From: Bradyrhizobium sp. LTSP849 | GTDB taxonomy: Bacteria; Pseudomonadota; Alphaproteobacteria; Rhizobiales; Xanthobacteraceae | Length of the DNA: 64,000 nucleotides | NCBI RefSeq assembly: GCF_000938255.1 | Contig: NZ_JYMR01000052.1 | Coordinates: 186,001 to 250,000, forward strand | Direction of reading: 5' to 3' | Part shown: in pieces, positions 33,496 to 45,131 of the stretch | Layout: the number at the start of each line of letters is the position of its first letter | Position numbering within the stretch: position 1 is the stretch's first letter | Program-made: the position numbers and the translations under genes | Notes under the pieces: model-generated | What the model saw: the letters and a program-made list of their open reading frames with translations, nothing else | What the model was told of the DNA's origin: nothing | Database searches by the model: none

Positions 33496-34516
33496 AGGCG
33501 GCCTCCTTGACCTTGATCGATACCAGTTGCGCGGCAAGGCGGACTGCGCTCTCAAGCGCGCCGGTCTTGGCCACGCCTTGGCCTACGATATCGAACGCCG
33601 TGCCATGCGACGGTGTCGTAAAGACGGTCTCGAGTCCCGCGGTGACGGTGACGCCGCGGTTGAAGCCGCGCAGCTTGGTCGCGATCTGGCCCTGGTCGTG
33701 ATACATCGCGACCACGCTGTCGAACTCGCCGGCAAAAGCCCGGACATAGACGGTATCGGCAGGATACGGCCCGGTGCAGGCGATCCCGGTCTTGGCGGCG
33801 GCTTCGACGGTGGGTCGGATCATCTCGATCTCATCGCGGCCGAACAGGCCGCCCTCACCGGCATGCGGGTTGAGGGCTGCGACCGCGATGCGCGGCTTGG
33901 CAACGCCGGCCTTCCGCATCATGCGGTCAACCAGCTCGATCGATTCCGTGATGCTCGCCGGATGGATGCCGTCCAGCGCCTCGCGCAAAGACTGATGCCC
34001 GGTGACCCGCGACATCCATTGCCCATCGAGCACGTTCATCTCGGAGAAGTAGGTCTTGTGCCCGAGCAGGCTCGCGAACATTTTGTGCTCGTCGGGAAAC
34101 TTCCAGCCGCCGTCGAACATCGCACGCTTGTTCAGCGGCGCAAAGGAGATGGCGTCGACCTCGCCGTCCTTGGAGAAATCGATCGCGCGCGACAGCGTCT
34201 CGCCGGTCAGCCGACCGGATTCGGCGCTGGCCTTACCGAGCGGGAATTTGGCGGGGTCGGTGTTGCCGAGATCGACGAGCTGCACCGTGCCGCGGCGCCA
34301 TTTGGCTGCCTTGGGCGAGGCAATCCGCTCGATCTTCAGCTTCACGCCGGCATGTTCCATGCCCATGTCGAGCACGCGGACATCGCCGACCACGACGAGA
34401 CGCGCGACATCCGCGAGCCGGTCGTCGGAGAGGATGCGCGCAATTTGTTCCGGGCCGATGCCGGTGCAATCGCCGGGGGTCAGCGCGATGACGGGGAGTT
34501 CATTGGTGTTGGCCAT
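33485..34516 (-). CDS. PdxA-family dehydrogenase (4-hydroxythreonine-4-phosphate dehydrogenase-like)
   Basis: This 343-residue protein is a PdxA-family metal-dependent, NAD-linked oxidative decarboxylase. It starts with PVIALTPGDCTGIGPE. Metal His residues are visible in VTGHQSLREAL, AALNPHAGEGG and AMYHDQGQIATK, and HGTAFDIVGQG follows. Pyridoxine biosynthesis is unlikely given the setting. Family members in catabolism include the dihydrodiol dehydrogenase TphB of terephthalate breakdown and 4-phospho-threonate enzymes. A role on a hydroxylated cyclic or sugar acid is therefore possible. It lies 18 bases after the dctA-like gene and overlaps the next gene by 11 bases. Confidence 0.9.
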   Translation of the reverse strand: MANTNELPVIALTPGDCTGIGPEQIARILSDDRLADVARLVVVGDVRVLDMGMEHAGVKLKIERIASPKAAKWRRGTVQLVDLGNTDPAKFPLGKASAESGRLTGETLSRAIDFSKDGEVDAISFAPLNKRAMFDGGWKFPDEHKMFASLLGHKTYFSEMNVLDGQWMSRVTGHQSLREALDGIHPASITESIELVDRMMRKAGVAKPRIAVAALNPHAGEGGLFGRDEIEMIRPTVEAAAKTGIACTGPYPADTVYVRAFAGEFDSVVAMYHDQGQIATKLRGFNRGVTVTAGLETVFTTPSHGTAFDIVGQGVAKTGALESAVRLAAQLVSIKVKEAAYAN

Positions 34517-34534
34517 ATTGGAAACCTTGGATCC

Positions 34535-35869
34535 TTACTTCATTGCCTGGATTTGAGCGGCGGACTGGGCCCAGTCCTCCCGGTTGAATTCGCCGTCCCA
34601 TTTGGCGACCACGATCGAAGCGACCGCGTTGCCGATGGTGTTGGTGATGGCGCGCGCCATCGACATGAAGCGATCGATGCCGAGCAGCAGCGCCAGGCCC
34701 TCCGCCGGCAGCCCGGCGGCGATCACGGTCACGGCGAGCGCGGCAAACGCGCCGCCGGTGACGCCGGCCGCGCCCTTGCTGGTGAACAGCATCACCACGA
34801 ACAGGCTCAACTGCTGCATAGCGGTGAGCTCGATGCCGTAGACCTGGGCGACAAAGATGGTCGAGAGCGGCAGCGTCAGCGCGACGCCGTCGAGATTGAA
34901 GGAATACCCGGACGGAATGACGAGGCCGGCGACCGCGCGTCCTACGCCGGCCTTCGGCAGCTTCTCCATCATGCCGGGGATCGCGGTCTCGGACGAAGAG
35001 GTGCCGAGCACGACCAGCAGCTCGGTCCGCAACAGACGCAACAGGTCCATCAGGCGGATGCCGACCAAGCGGCAGATCGTGCCGAGAATGACGAAGATGA
35101 AGAACGCCATCATCGCCCAGGCGGTGCCGACCAAAAGCGCCAATGCGTAGAGCGTGGCCGCACCGAATTTCGCGACCGTGAAGGCCATGGCACCGAAGGC
35201 ACCGATCGGCGCCAGCGCCACCACGACATGGACGACGCTGAATACAAGCTCGGTGACCCGCTCCATCCCCGTCCGCAACGGCGCGGCTTTTTCGCCGAGC
35301 AGCAACATGCCGATGCCGCACAGCAGCGCCAGTACGAGCACCTGGAGCACGTCGCCGCTCGCAAACGCGCCGACGAAGCTTTCGGGGACCATGTGCTGGA
35401 TGTAGGCCGACAGCGATCCGACATGGGCCTGCGAATAGCGCGCGACAGCCTCGGCCTGCTGTGCGGTGGCATGGGCAACGCCCGCGCCGGGCTGGACCCA
35501 ACGCACCACGACGAAGCTGATCAGCAGGCAGATCGTCGTCACCACCTCGAAATAGGCGAAGGCCTTGAGCCCGATGCGGCCCACTGCCTTCATGTCGCCG
35601 ACCTGCGCGATGCCGGTGACCACGACCAGGAAAATCAGCGGCGCGATCGTCATCTTGATCAGCGAGATGAAGACATCGCCGAGCGGCTTGAACTCGACCG
35701 CGACGGTCGGAAGCAGGAAACCGAACAGCGCACCGAGCGCGGCACCGGCGACCACGAGGACATACTGCTCGCGCCAGAGCGGCTTGCGGCGGCGTTCGGA
35801 CATCGGGCTCGGGAGTGGCTGAGACAGCGGCGGTGCGGCGACCTGCAATTTGCTTTCCTCCAACGGCAT
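34535..35869 (-). CDS. dctA: DctA-like dicarboxylate:cation symporter
   Basis: This 444-residue membrane protein is of the DAACS (glutamate/dicarboxylate symporter) family, with about eight membrane helices and two re-entrant loops. The hallmark stretches are GTSSSETAIPGMMEKL and VIPSGYSFNLDGVALTLPL, followed by a TSKGAAGVTGGAF hairpin. It imports C4-dicarboxylates or related acids with protons or sodium. A 35-residue hydrophilic leader precedes the first helix, and a start at 35803 would remove part of it. It is the first gene of the nine-gene operon and faces a divergent LysR gene 112 bases away. Confidence 0.92.
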   Translation of the reverse strand: MPLEESKLQVAAPPLSQPLPSPMSERRRKPLWREQYVLVVAGAALGALFGFLLPTVAVEFKPLGDVFISLIKMTIAPLIFLVVVTGIAQVGDMKAVGRIGLKAFAYFEVVTTICLLISFVVVRWVQPGAGVAHATAQQAEAVARYSQAHVGSLSAYIQHMVPESFVGAFASGDVLQVLVLALLCGIGMLLLGEKAAPLRTGMERVTELVFSVVHVVVALAPIGAFGAMAFTVAKFGAATLYALALLVGTAWAMMAFFIFVILGTICRLVGIRLMDLLRLLRTELLVVLGTSSSETAIPGMMEKLPKAGVGRAVAGLVIPSGYSFNLDGVALTLPLSTIFVAQVYGIELTAMQQLSLFVVMLFTSKGAAGVTGGAFAALAVTVIAAGLPAEGLALLLGIDRFMSMARAITNTIGNAVASIVVAKWDGEFNREDWAQSAAQIQAMK

Positions 35870-35944
35870 CGTCGCGCCATGGATGGCGCTTTGTTCTTGT
35901 CTTGCGATATCATTTACATTGGACCAGCGGCGTCCCGGGCGCTA

Positions 35945-35959
35945 ATGCCGTATCGGTAT
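35945..35959. promoter_or_regulatory. Candidate LysR-type binding site
   Basis: An interrupted dyad ATGCCG-TAT-CGGTAT lies 23 bases upstream of the LysR start and about 75 bases upstream of the dctA-like start. It has the size and A/T-flanked form (T-N11-A class) of LysR operators and is placed to control both divergent genes. Confidence 0.5.
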
Positions 35960-35981
35960 GATTTGAGGACAAAACGTTATT

Positions 35982-36947
35982 ATGGATCTGGTCTGGCTGG
36001 AGGATTTCATTGCCATCGCCGAGGAGGGCGGGTTCTCCCGCGCCGCCGAGCGACGGCACGTGACCCAGCCGGCGCTGAGCCGCCGCATCAGGTCGCTCGA
36101 GGAGTGGCTGGGAACGCCGCTGTTTGAACGTTCGACCCATACGATCACACTCACGGCCGCCGGCGAAAGTTTTCGCCCCGTCGCGGAGGACGTGCTGCGC
36201 CGGATCCTGGTCGGACGGGAGGAAGCTCTCGAAGTGGCGCGGCTGAAGGCCGAGACTATCACCTTCGCGGCCACGCATTCGCTGTCGCAGACTTTCTTTG
36301 CGGAATGGATCCGTAACTCGGACGGCGCACGCGCCGGCGCGGCCGTTCAGCTCGTCGCCTCGAATTTCGCCGGTTGTGAGAAGCTGCTTCTCGACGCGCA
36401 GGCGCATTTCATGCTGGCGCATTATCATCCGTCACTGGTGAGCCGGCTCGACATGGACCGCTTTCAGCGCGTCGATCTCGCAACCGACGTGCTGATCCCG
36501 ATCAGCGCACCGTCGACGCGTCCCACGCGCGGCCGGCGCAGCAAGAAGGTACAGCCTCGCTACGCCCTCCCCGGCGCATCAGGTGCGCCGCTGCCCTATC
36601 TCGCCTACCACCCGGGCTCGGGCGTGGGGCGACTTGTCACGTCATTCCTGGCGGTCAAGGATCCGGCGGCCTGGCTCGTTCCGGGCTTCGCCGCACCGGT
36701 CATGTTGCTGATCGATATGGCGCGCGAAGGGCGCGGCGTGACATGGGCGCCGATGAGCCTCGTCCGCGCCGATCTCGACAGCGGCCGTCTGCTGCGTGCG
36801 GGTGGCGGGGAATGGGATATCCCGATCAGCGTCTCGCTGTTCCGCACGCGCGCCCGCATGACCCGCGCGGCCGAGACTTTCTGGAACGCGGCGCGCAAGG
36901 GCCGGCCGGGAGGAAAGTCCGCCGGCGCGACGCCACGGGCGAGGTGA
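35982..36947 (+). CDS. LysR-family transcriptional regulator (divergent from the nine-gene operon)
   Basis: This 321-residue protein opens with a LysR winged helix-turn-helix: LVWLEDFIAIAEEGGFSRAAERRHVTQPALSRRIRSLEEWLGTPLFERS in parts, residues 3-52. The rest is an effector domain of periplasmic-binding-protein type. It is divergent from dctA and probably activates the dctA-to-SBP operon in the presence of a pathway intermediate. The C-terminal tail is Arg/Ala/Gly-rich and may be disordered. The ATG at 35982 has GAGGA about 12 bases upstream. Confidence 0.92.
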   Translation: MDLVWLEDFIAIAEEGGFSRAAERRHVTQPALSRRIRSLEEWLGTPLFERSTHTITLTAAGESFRPVAEDVLRRILVGREEALEVARLKAETITFAATHSLSQTFFAEWIRNSDGARAGAAVQLVASNFAGCEKLLLDAQAHFMLAHYHPSLVSRLDMDRFQRVDLATDVLIPISAPSTRPTRGRRSKKVQPRYALPGASGAPLPYLAYHPGSGVGRLVTSFLAVKDPAAWLVPGFAAPVMLLIDMAREGRGVTWAPMSLVRADLDSGRLLRAGGGEWDIPISVSLFRTRARMTRAAETFWNAARKGRPGGKSAGATPRAR

Positions 36948-37008
36948 CGTCTGCGCCGACCGGCGTTAGCACGGAACTTGCATAAATTCTGGGCGACATG
37001 GACGCCGC

Positions 37009-37908
37009 ATGAACCTCATCAGTCTCGACATCCGCATGCTCCGATCGCTGATCTCGGTGGTCGAGACCGGCAGCATCACCGAGACCGCGCGACGACTGGG
37101 CCGTACCCAGCCGGCGATCACCCTGCAATTGCAGCGGCTGGAGGAGCTCACCGGCAAGCAATTGTTCGAGCATGCCGGCCGAAGGCTGATGCTGACCGAC
37201 GACGGCACCACGGTTCTCACCTACGCCAAATCCATCCTGCGGTTGCATGACGAGCTGATTTCGCAGCTGGCGTCGCAGGAGATCGAGGGCCAGGTGGTGC
37301 TCGGCACGCCCGACCTCTATGCGGCCTTCATGCTGCCCTCGATCCTCAGCGTGTTCCGAAAATCGTTTCCGCGTGTGCAGGTTCAGCTCAACTGCGCGCT
37401 GTCGACGCCGCTGGTCGGCCTGGTCAAACGCGGCGACGTCGACATCGCGCTCGTCACCCGCATGAATGATTTCACCGGCGGCCAGGTGGTACGGCGCGAG
37501 CAATTGGTCTGGATGACCGGCGAACAGTCCTCGGCGCATCAGGAACGTCCGATCCCGCTGGCGTTGCTGCCGCCGGGCAACATCTATCGCGACTATGCGA
37601 TCGATACGCTGGAGCGCGCTAGCCTGCGCTGGCGCATCGCCTGCGTCAGCGAAAGTGTCGGCGGCCTCCAGGCCGCAGCCTTTGCCGGCATGGCCGTCAC
37701 CGTGCTTGGCCGCAGCGCGCTGGTGCCGGCGATGCGCGAGATCGGGCCGAATGAGGGACTACCGCCGCTGCCGAAGATCGAGCTCCTGCTCTACAAGTCG
37801 AGCGGCGCCACCTCGAAGGCGGCCACCGCGCTGCACGACTACCTCGCGCACTATCTGCGCTTGGACGAAGAGCTCAGCGGCAGGGGCATTCCGATCGAGC
37901 TGTCCTGA
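37009..37908 (+). CDS. LysR-family transcriptional regulator (second copy)
   Basis: This 299-residue LysR protein has its DNA-binding domain at residues 5-65 (MLRSLISVVETGSITETARRLGRTQPAITLQLQRLEELTGKQLFEHAGR in parts). Its effector domain is of the usual size. It follows the first LysR gene by 61 bases in the same direction but differs clearly in sequence, so it is not a recent copy. It converges on the amidase gene three bases away. It may regulate the amidase-hydroxylase-ABC operon, but no dyad was found that ties it to a promoter. Confidence 0.92.
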   Translation: MNLISLDIRMLRSLISVVETGSITETARRLGRTQPAITLQLQRLEELTGKQLFEHAGRRLMLTDDGTTVLTYAKSILRLHDELISQLASQEIEGQVVLGTPDLYAAFMLPSILSVFRKSFPRVQVQLNCALSTPLVGLVKRGDVDIALVTRMNDFTGGQVVRREQLVWMTGEQSSAHQERPIPLALLPPGNIYRDYAIDTLERASLRWRIACVSESVGGLQAAAFAGMAVTVLGRSALVPAMREIGPNEGLPPLPKIELLLYKSSGATSKAATALHDYLAHYLRLDEELSGRGIPIELS

Positions 37909-37911
37909 GCT

Positions 37912-39402
37912 TCATATCTTCGCGCGGACGGTGTTTTCGCGCAGCGCCAGCGACGGCCAGAATTTTGCCCAGGGCTGCGCCGCTTCGAACGCAGCGGCGA
38001 TACGGAAGATCGTGGGCTCGTCGAGCCAGGGCGCGACGATCTGAAGGCCGATCGGCATTCCGTCACGGTCGAAGCCGCAGGGCAGCGTCGCCGCCGGAAG
38101 ACCGGCGAGATTGATCGGCCAGGTGAAGGGCGACCAGCCGAGATGCGGATCAACCTTGCTGCCGTCGATCTTGTCGACGCCGATCTGACCGGCCTCGAAC
38201 GCGGTGACCGCAACCGTCGGCGTCACCAGCGCATCGACCCGCTCGAACAATTTCACGAAGGCGTTGCGCGCCTGGCCGCGCCGGTAGCCGGCTTCGATAT
38301 AGTCTGTACCGCTGTAGCGGCGGCCAGCGCTGACGACATCGCGATAATCAGACTCAGAGCTTGCAAGATCAGCCGTAGTCTTGCTTGCGACCGCCGCCGC
38401 CTGCTCGGCGAAGGCGATCGGCTTCAGCGTGTGCTCCAAAATGCCGGGATCGAGGCCCGGGCCGTCCAAGGTGACCTGCGCGCCGCAGGAATCGAGAATA
38501 GCCAGCGCCTTGTTGAATGCAGCACGCACGTCGGGGCTGATCGCGGCGTAGCCGAGATCGGCGCTGGCGCCGATGCGAATGCCGTTCAACGGGGCGGCGT
38601 TGGTGTCGAAGCGTCGCGGCGACACCGGCAGGCTCGCGGGATCGCGCAGATCGTAAGCAGCGATGATCTCGAGCGTCAGCGCCGCGTCCGCAACCGTGCG
38701 CGTGATCGGGCCGGTATGCGCGAGCGAGGCCCAGGATGGTGGCGAGAAGCCAGGCGAGCGCGGCACCAGACCGAAGGTCGGCTTGAGCCCGAACACGCCG
38801 CAGAACGACGAGGGCACGCGGATCGAGCCGACGCCGTCGGTGCCGATCGCGATCGGTCCGCAGCCGGCGGCAACGCCCGCCGCCGCGCCGCCGCTCGACC
38901 CGCCACTGGTGCGACCGGGATTCCATGGGTTTCGCGTGGTGCCGGTGACGGGGCTATCGGCCGTGAGCTTGTAGCCGGACTCGCAGGTCGTCGTCTTGCA
39001 GGTGATGATCGCGCCGGAGGCCTTCAGCGCCGACACCACCGCAGCGTCGACCTCGGGAACGAATGTCCTGTTCATCGGCGAGCCGGCATAGGCCGGCACG
39101 CCCGCGACGAAGACGAGATCCTTGATCGTGACCGGTACGCCGGCGAGAGGTCCCCTGGCTTCGCCCGCGTGCATCTCTTTGGTGAGACGGTCGGCATCCG
39201 CCCTCGCCTGCCCGTACATCGGCGTCACCACCGCGTTGCAGGCCTCATGCGTCGCCTCGAGCGCGGCGATGGTGTCGTCGACGACATCGCGCGGAGTAAA
39301 CGCCTTGCGCCGGTAGCCGGCCATGATCTCGGTTGCAGAAAGCGCGCCAAGGCCAGTCGGCGCCGGCGGAAAGGCCGTTCGGCCGGAACCATCAGTCATC
39401 AT
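37912..39402 (-). CDS. Amidase signature family enzyme
   Basis: This 496-residue protein belongs to the amidase signature family, which hydrolyses amides with a Ser-cisSer-Lys triad. The Lys lies in VPVTIKDLVFVAGVP (about residue 95), and the Gly/Ser-rich block TSGGSSGGAAAGVAAGCGPI, with GTDGVGSIRVPSSFCG after it, holds both Ser residues. The length fits amidases and aryl-malonamidases. The start at 39402 is inferred from the family's usual N-terminus; the longer frame is Arg-rich and unlikely. It lies 13 bases after the hydroxylase FAD subunit and ends the operon. Cleavage of an amide made by the upstream hydroxylase is a reasonable guess. Confidence 0.92.
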   Translation of the reverse strand: MMTDGSGRTAFPPAPTGLGALSATEIMAGYRRKAFTPRDVVDDTIAALEATHEACNAVVTPMYGQARADADRLTKEMHAGEARGPLAGVPVTIKDLVFVAGVPAYAGSPMNRTFVPEVDAAVVSALKASGAIITCKTTTCESGYKLTADSPVTGTTRNPWNPGRTSGGSSGGAAAGVAAGCGPIAIGTDGVGSIRVPSSFCGVFGLKPTFGLVPRSPGFSPPSWASLAHTGPITRTVADAALTLEIIAAYDLRDPASLPVSPRRFDTNAAPLNGIRIGASADLGYAAISPDVRAAFNKALAILDSCGAQVTLDGPGLDPGILEHTLKPIAFAEQAAAVASKTTADLASSESDYRDVVSAGRRYSGTDYIEAGYRRGQARNAFVKLFERVDALVTPTVAVTAFEAGQIGVDKIDGSKVDPHLGWSPFTWPINLAGLPAATLPCGFDRDGMPIGLQIVAPWLDEPTIFRIAAAFEAAQPWAKFWPSLALRENTVRAKI

Positions 39403-39415
39403 CAACCCTAAAGAG

Positions 39416-40213
39416 CTAGCTGAGCGCCGCGTCGACGGCGCGCTTGGCCATGACCGTGACGAGATGCGCACGGTAATCGGCTTCGGCGTGGATATCGGAG
39501 GTGAGGCCGTCGGTGTCGATCTTGATCGCAGCGATCGCGGACGGATCGAAATTTTGCCACAGCGCCGCCTCCATCGGCGGCACCCGGAACACACCGGAGC
39601 CTGCTCCGGTCACCGCCACGCGAACACCATCGGCAAACTGCGCGACGAACACACCGACCAGCGCATAGCGCGACGCCGGCGCCTTGAATTTTGCGTAGCC
39701 GGCCTTGATCGGCACGGGAAAGCGGATCGCGGTGATGATCTCTCCCGGTTCAAGCGCGGTCTCGAACAGACCGAGGAAGAACTTGTCGGCCACGATCTCG
39801 CGCGTGCTGGTGACGATGGTCGCGCCCAGGCCAAGCACGCCGGCGGGATAATCGGCCGCCGGATCGTTGTTCGCGACCGAGCCGCCGATCGTACCACGGT
39901 TACGCACGGCCGGATCGCCGATCATCGACGCCAGCGCGGCGAGCCCGGGGATTTTTGCCTGCACCAACTTTGAAGCGGCCACCACCGCATGCGGCTTCAT
40001 TGCACCGATGGTGATGGTCGCACCGTCATCGGTGATACCCTTCAGGTTTCCGAGCTTGGAAAGATCGACCAGCGCGACTGGACTGGCCAGCCGCTGCTTC
40101 AGCGTCGGGATCAGCGTCATGCCGCCGGCGACCAACTTGCTGTCCTCGATCGAGACCAGGAGCTTTGCCGCGTCAGGAATCTGGTTCGGCTGATGATAGG
40201 CAAACGGTTTCAT
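39416..40213 (-). CDS. Molybdenum hydroxylase FAD-binding subunit (CoxM/CutM type)
   Basis: This 265-residue protein is the FAD-binding medium subunit of a xanthine-dehydrogenase-family hydroxylase. FAD motifs are KLVAGGMTLIPTLKQRL (about residue 33) and RNRGTIGGSVANNDPAADYPA (about 105). It passes electrons from the iron-sulphur subunit to an acceptor. The ATG at 40213 gives the expected MKPFAYHQP start. It lies 11 bases after the large subunit. Confidence 0.93.
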   Translation of the reverse strand: MKPFAYHQPNQIPDAAKLLVSIEDSKLVAGGMTLIPTLKQRLASPVALVDLSKLGNLKGITDDGATITIGAMKPHAVVAASKLVQAKIPGLAALASMIGDPAVRNRGTIGGSVANNDPAADYPAGVLGLGATIVTSTREIVADKFFLGLFETALEPGEIITAIRFPVPIKAGYAKFKAPASRYALVGVFVAQFADGVRVAVTGAGSGVFRVPPMEAALWQNFDPSAIAAIKIDTDGLTSDIHAEADYRAHLVTVMAKRAVDAALS

Positions 40214-40224
40214 TGTTGTCCTCC

Positions 40225-42612
<2,388 letters not shown>

Positions 42613-42614
42613 GG

Positions 42615-43106
<492 letters not shown>

Positions 43107-43126
43107 ACTCCTGTGCGCGACGGGTC

Positions 43127-44233
43127 TTAGGCGAGTGGCAACGCGCTGCCGGTGGCCCATGTGGCCATCACGACATCGCCGACGGTGAAGGGATCTGCGA
43201 AGAAGGTCTTTTCCGGCACGTAGGCGACGAACTCGTCTTCCGGCACGGTGTCGAGCATGACCTTGACGAAATAGCCTTGATATTCGATCGCGAGCACCCG
43301 GCTCGGCAGCGACGTGGTGCAGCCCGGCGGCAACTCCCTGCCCGGCCGGACCAGCGCGACATCGTCGCGGCGGACGGCGATATCGACCTTGTCGCCGATG
43401 CTGACGGTCGGGCGCGCCTGAAGCGATACCTCGATGCCGGAGGGCGCCGCCTGTCCGAGCGTAAAGCTCGCACCGTTGACCTTTTCGACCCGCCCCGAGA
43501 GCACGTTCTGGCCGCCCATGAACTCGGCAACATAGCGATCGTGCGGATGGGCGTAGACGTCACGCGCCGCCCCCGCCTGCTTGATCTTGCCCTGCTCCAT
43601 CACCACGACGAGATCCGCGAGCGCGATCGCCTCAAGCTGGGTGTGGGTGACGTGGATGAAGGTGATACCGAGCTCCCGCTGCATTCGCCGCAACTCCTGG
43701 CGCATCTGCACCCGAAGCTGCTCGTCGAGCGCCGACAAGGGCTCATCGAGCAAAAGCACCCGCGGCTCGGTGATCGCGGCGCGCGCCAGCGCCACGCGCT
43801 GCTGCTGGCCGCCGGAAAGCTGGGCCGGCAGGCGATCGGCGAATTGCGTCAACCGCACCTTCTCGATCATGGCGTCTGCGGCGCGCAGCCGATCGGCCTT
43901 GGACATGCCGCGCACGCGCAGTGCAAAGGCGATGTTGTCGCGCACGGTGAGATGCGGGAATAGCGCATAGGATTGGAACATCATGGCGGTACGGCGCTGC
44001 ACCGGCGCCAGTCCGACGACATTCTGCCCTCCGATCACGATCTCGCCCGCGGTGGGGTCCTCATGGCCGGCGATCATGCGCAAAATCGTGGTCTTGCCGC
44101 AGCCGGAAGGACCGATGAAGCAGCAATAGGCGCCGTCGGCAATCCTGAGATTGACGCCGTCGACCACGTAGGTCGCGCCGTCAAAACTCTTGCAGACGCC
44201 CGCCAGTTCGATATCGCCGCGATCGCTCTTCAT
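43127..44233 (-). CDS. ABC transporter ATP-binding protein, polyamine type (PotA-like)
   Basis: This 368-residue ATPase has Walker A GPSGCGKTT (about residue 41), signature LSGGQQQRVALARA, Walker B VLLLDEPLSALDE and the H-loop HVTHTQLEAIALAD. A C-terminal TOBE domain (about 280-365) is typical of the MOI/polyamine/iron class. It powers the two permeases upstream in the operon. It lies seven bases after the second permease and 20 bases before the hydroxylase small subunit, so import and hydroxylation are co-transcribed. Confidence 0.94.
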   Translation of the reverse strand: MKSDRGDIELAGVCKSFDGATYVVDGVNLRIADGAYCCFIGPSGCGKTTILRMIAGHEDPTAGEIVIGGQNVVGLAPVQRRTAMMFQSYALFPHLTVRDNIAFALRVRGMSKADRLRAADAMIEKVRLTQFADRLPAQLSGGQQQRVALARAAITEPRVLLLDEPLSALDEQLRVQMRQELRRMQRELGITFIHVTHTQLEAIALADLVVVMEQGKIKQAGAARDVYAHPHDRYVAEFMGGQNVLSGRVEKVNGASFTLGQAAPSGIEVSLQARPTVSIGDKVDIAVRRDDVALVRPGRELPPGCTTSLPSRVLAIEYQGYFVKVMLDTVPEDEFVAYVPEKTFFADPFTVGDVVMATWATGSALPLA

Positions 44234-44240
44234 TCCCAAC

Positions 44241-45131
44241 TCAACCCTTCGCCCCGCTGCCGCGCTTTTTCTGGATCAGCACGATGCTGCCCAGGCTCGC
44301 CCCGATGACGATGAAGGAGACGATGGTCGTTACCGTGCCGAGCGCGTAGAGTGAGGGCGAGGTAACGTTCAGCGTCATGCTCCAGATTTCGAGCGGCAGC
44401 GTATTGAGCGAACCGGCGGTCTGGAGGCTGCGCGCGAATTCGTCATAGGATAGCGTGAAGCCGAACAGCGCGACCGCGACGAGGCCGGGCGCCAGTACCG
44501 GGATCATCACCAGCCAGATCGACTGCCATCGGCTGGCGCCTAGATCATAGGCCGCCTCCTCCCAGACATGGTTGAAGCGCGACATCACCGCGAACATCAC
44601 CAGCACGCCGAACGGCAGCGTCCACGACAGCTGCGCACCGAGCGCCGAGGTGTACCAGCTCGCATTCAGCCCCAGCGCCTGAAACAGAAGTCCCGTACCG
44701 AGACCAAGCACGAGGCCGGGTGCAACCAGGCTGCCGATCATCATATAGAACACCACGGTGTCGCCGCGAAACCGTTTGCGGAAGCTGAGGCCTGCGAGGA
44801 ACGAGACCACCACCGTGATGATGGTGACGATGACAGCAAGCTTGATCGAGCGGTCGAACGAGCCCTTGACGTCCCCGGTCCGCACCTGGGTGAAGAGATC
44901 GACGAACCAGTGCAGCGATTGGCCCTTCATCGGAAATACGAGGCCGCCGCGGATGTCCTGGAACGACAGGATGTAGATGCAGAACATCGGGCCATAGAGT
45001 GCGATCACGTAAAGCGCAAACAACGCCGCCAGCACGTAGAACGTCCAGGGCCGCCCGCCCTTGCTCGGTGCGATCGCCTTGGTCGTCGCGGGCGCAACCG
45101 TCTCGCGCATATCGGCCAAGACCGCGCTCAT
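44241..45131 (-). CDS. ABC transporter permease, polyamine type (PotC-like)
   Basis: This 296-residue protein has six membrane segments, the first at about residues 28-52. The EAA loop reads EEAAYDLGASRWQSIWLVMIP, where the permease docks on the ATPase. A Ser/Thr-rich cytoplasmic leader is as usual for PotC. Its start overlaps the stop of the first permease by four bases (ATGA). It forms a heterodimer with that permease. Confidence 0.93.
   Translation of the reverse strand: MSAVLADMRETVAPATTKAIAPSKGGRPWTFYVLAALFALYVIALYGPMFCIYILSFQDIRGGLVFPMKGQSLHWFVDLFTQVRTGDVKGSFDRSIKLAVIVTIITVVVSFLAGLSFRKRFRGDTVVFYMMIGSLVAPGLVLGLGTGLLFQALGLNASWYTSALGAQLSWTLPFGVLVMFAVMSRFNHVWEEAAYDLGASRWQSIWLVMIPVLAPGLVAVALFGFTLSYDEFARSLQTAGSLNTLPLEIWSMTLNVTSPSLYALGTVTTIVSFIVIGASLGSIVLIQKKRGSGAKG

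Noticed and set aside
33485..34516. Vitamin B6 biosynthesis gene pdxA
   Set aside because: The fold matches, but the gene lies inside a catabolic operon with transporters and no pdxJ, so a catabolic paralogue is more likely.
33368..36127. Plus-strand open frame of 919 codons over the MmgE/PrpD, PdxA-like and dctA genes
   Set aside because: It crosses three well-supported genes and an intergenic region on the opposite strand, with low-complexity Arg/Asp/His-rich translation.
18563..37009. Integrative or phage-derived island
   Set aside because: The dense catabolic operons suggested an accessory block, but no integrase, transposase, tRNA end or direct repeat is visible.
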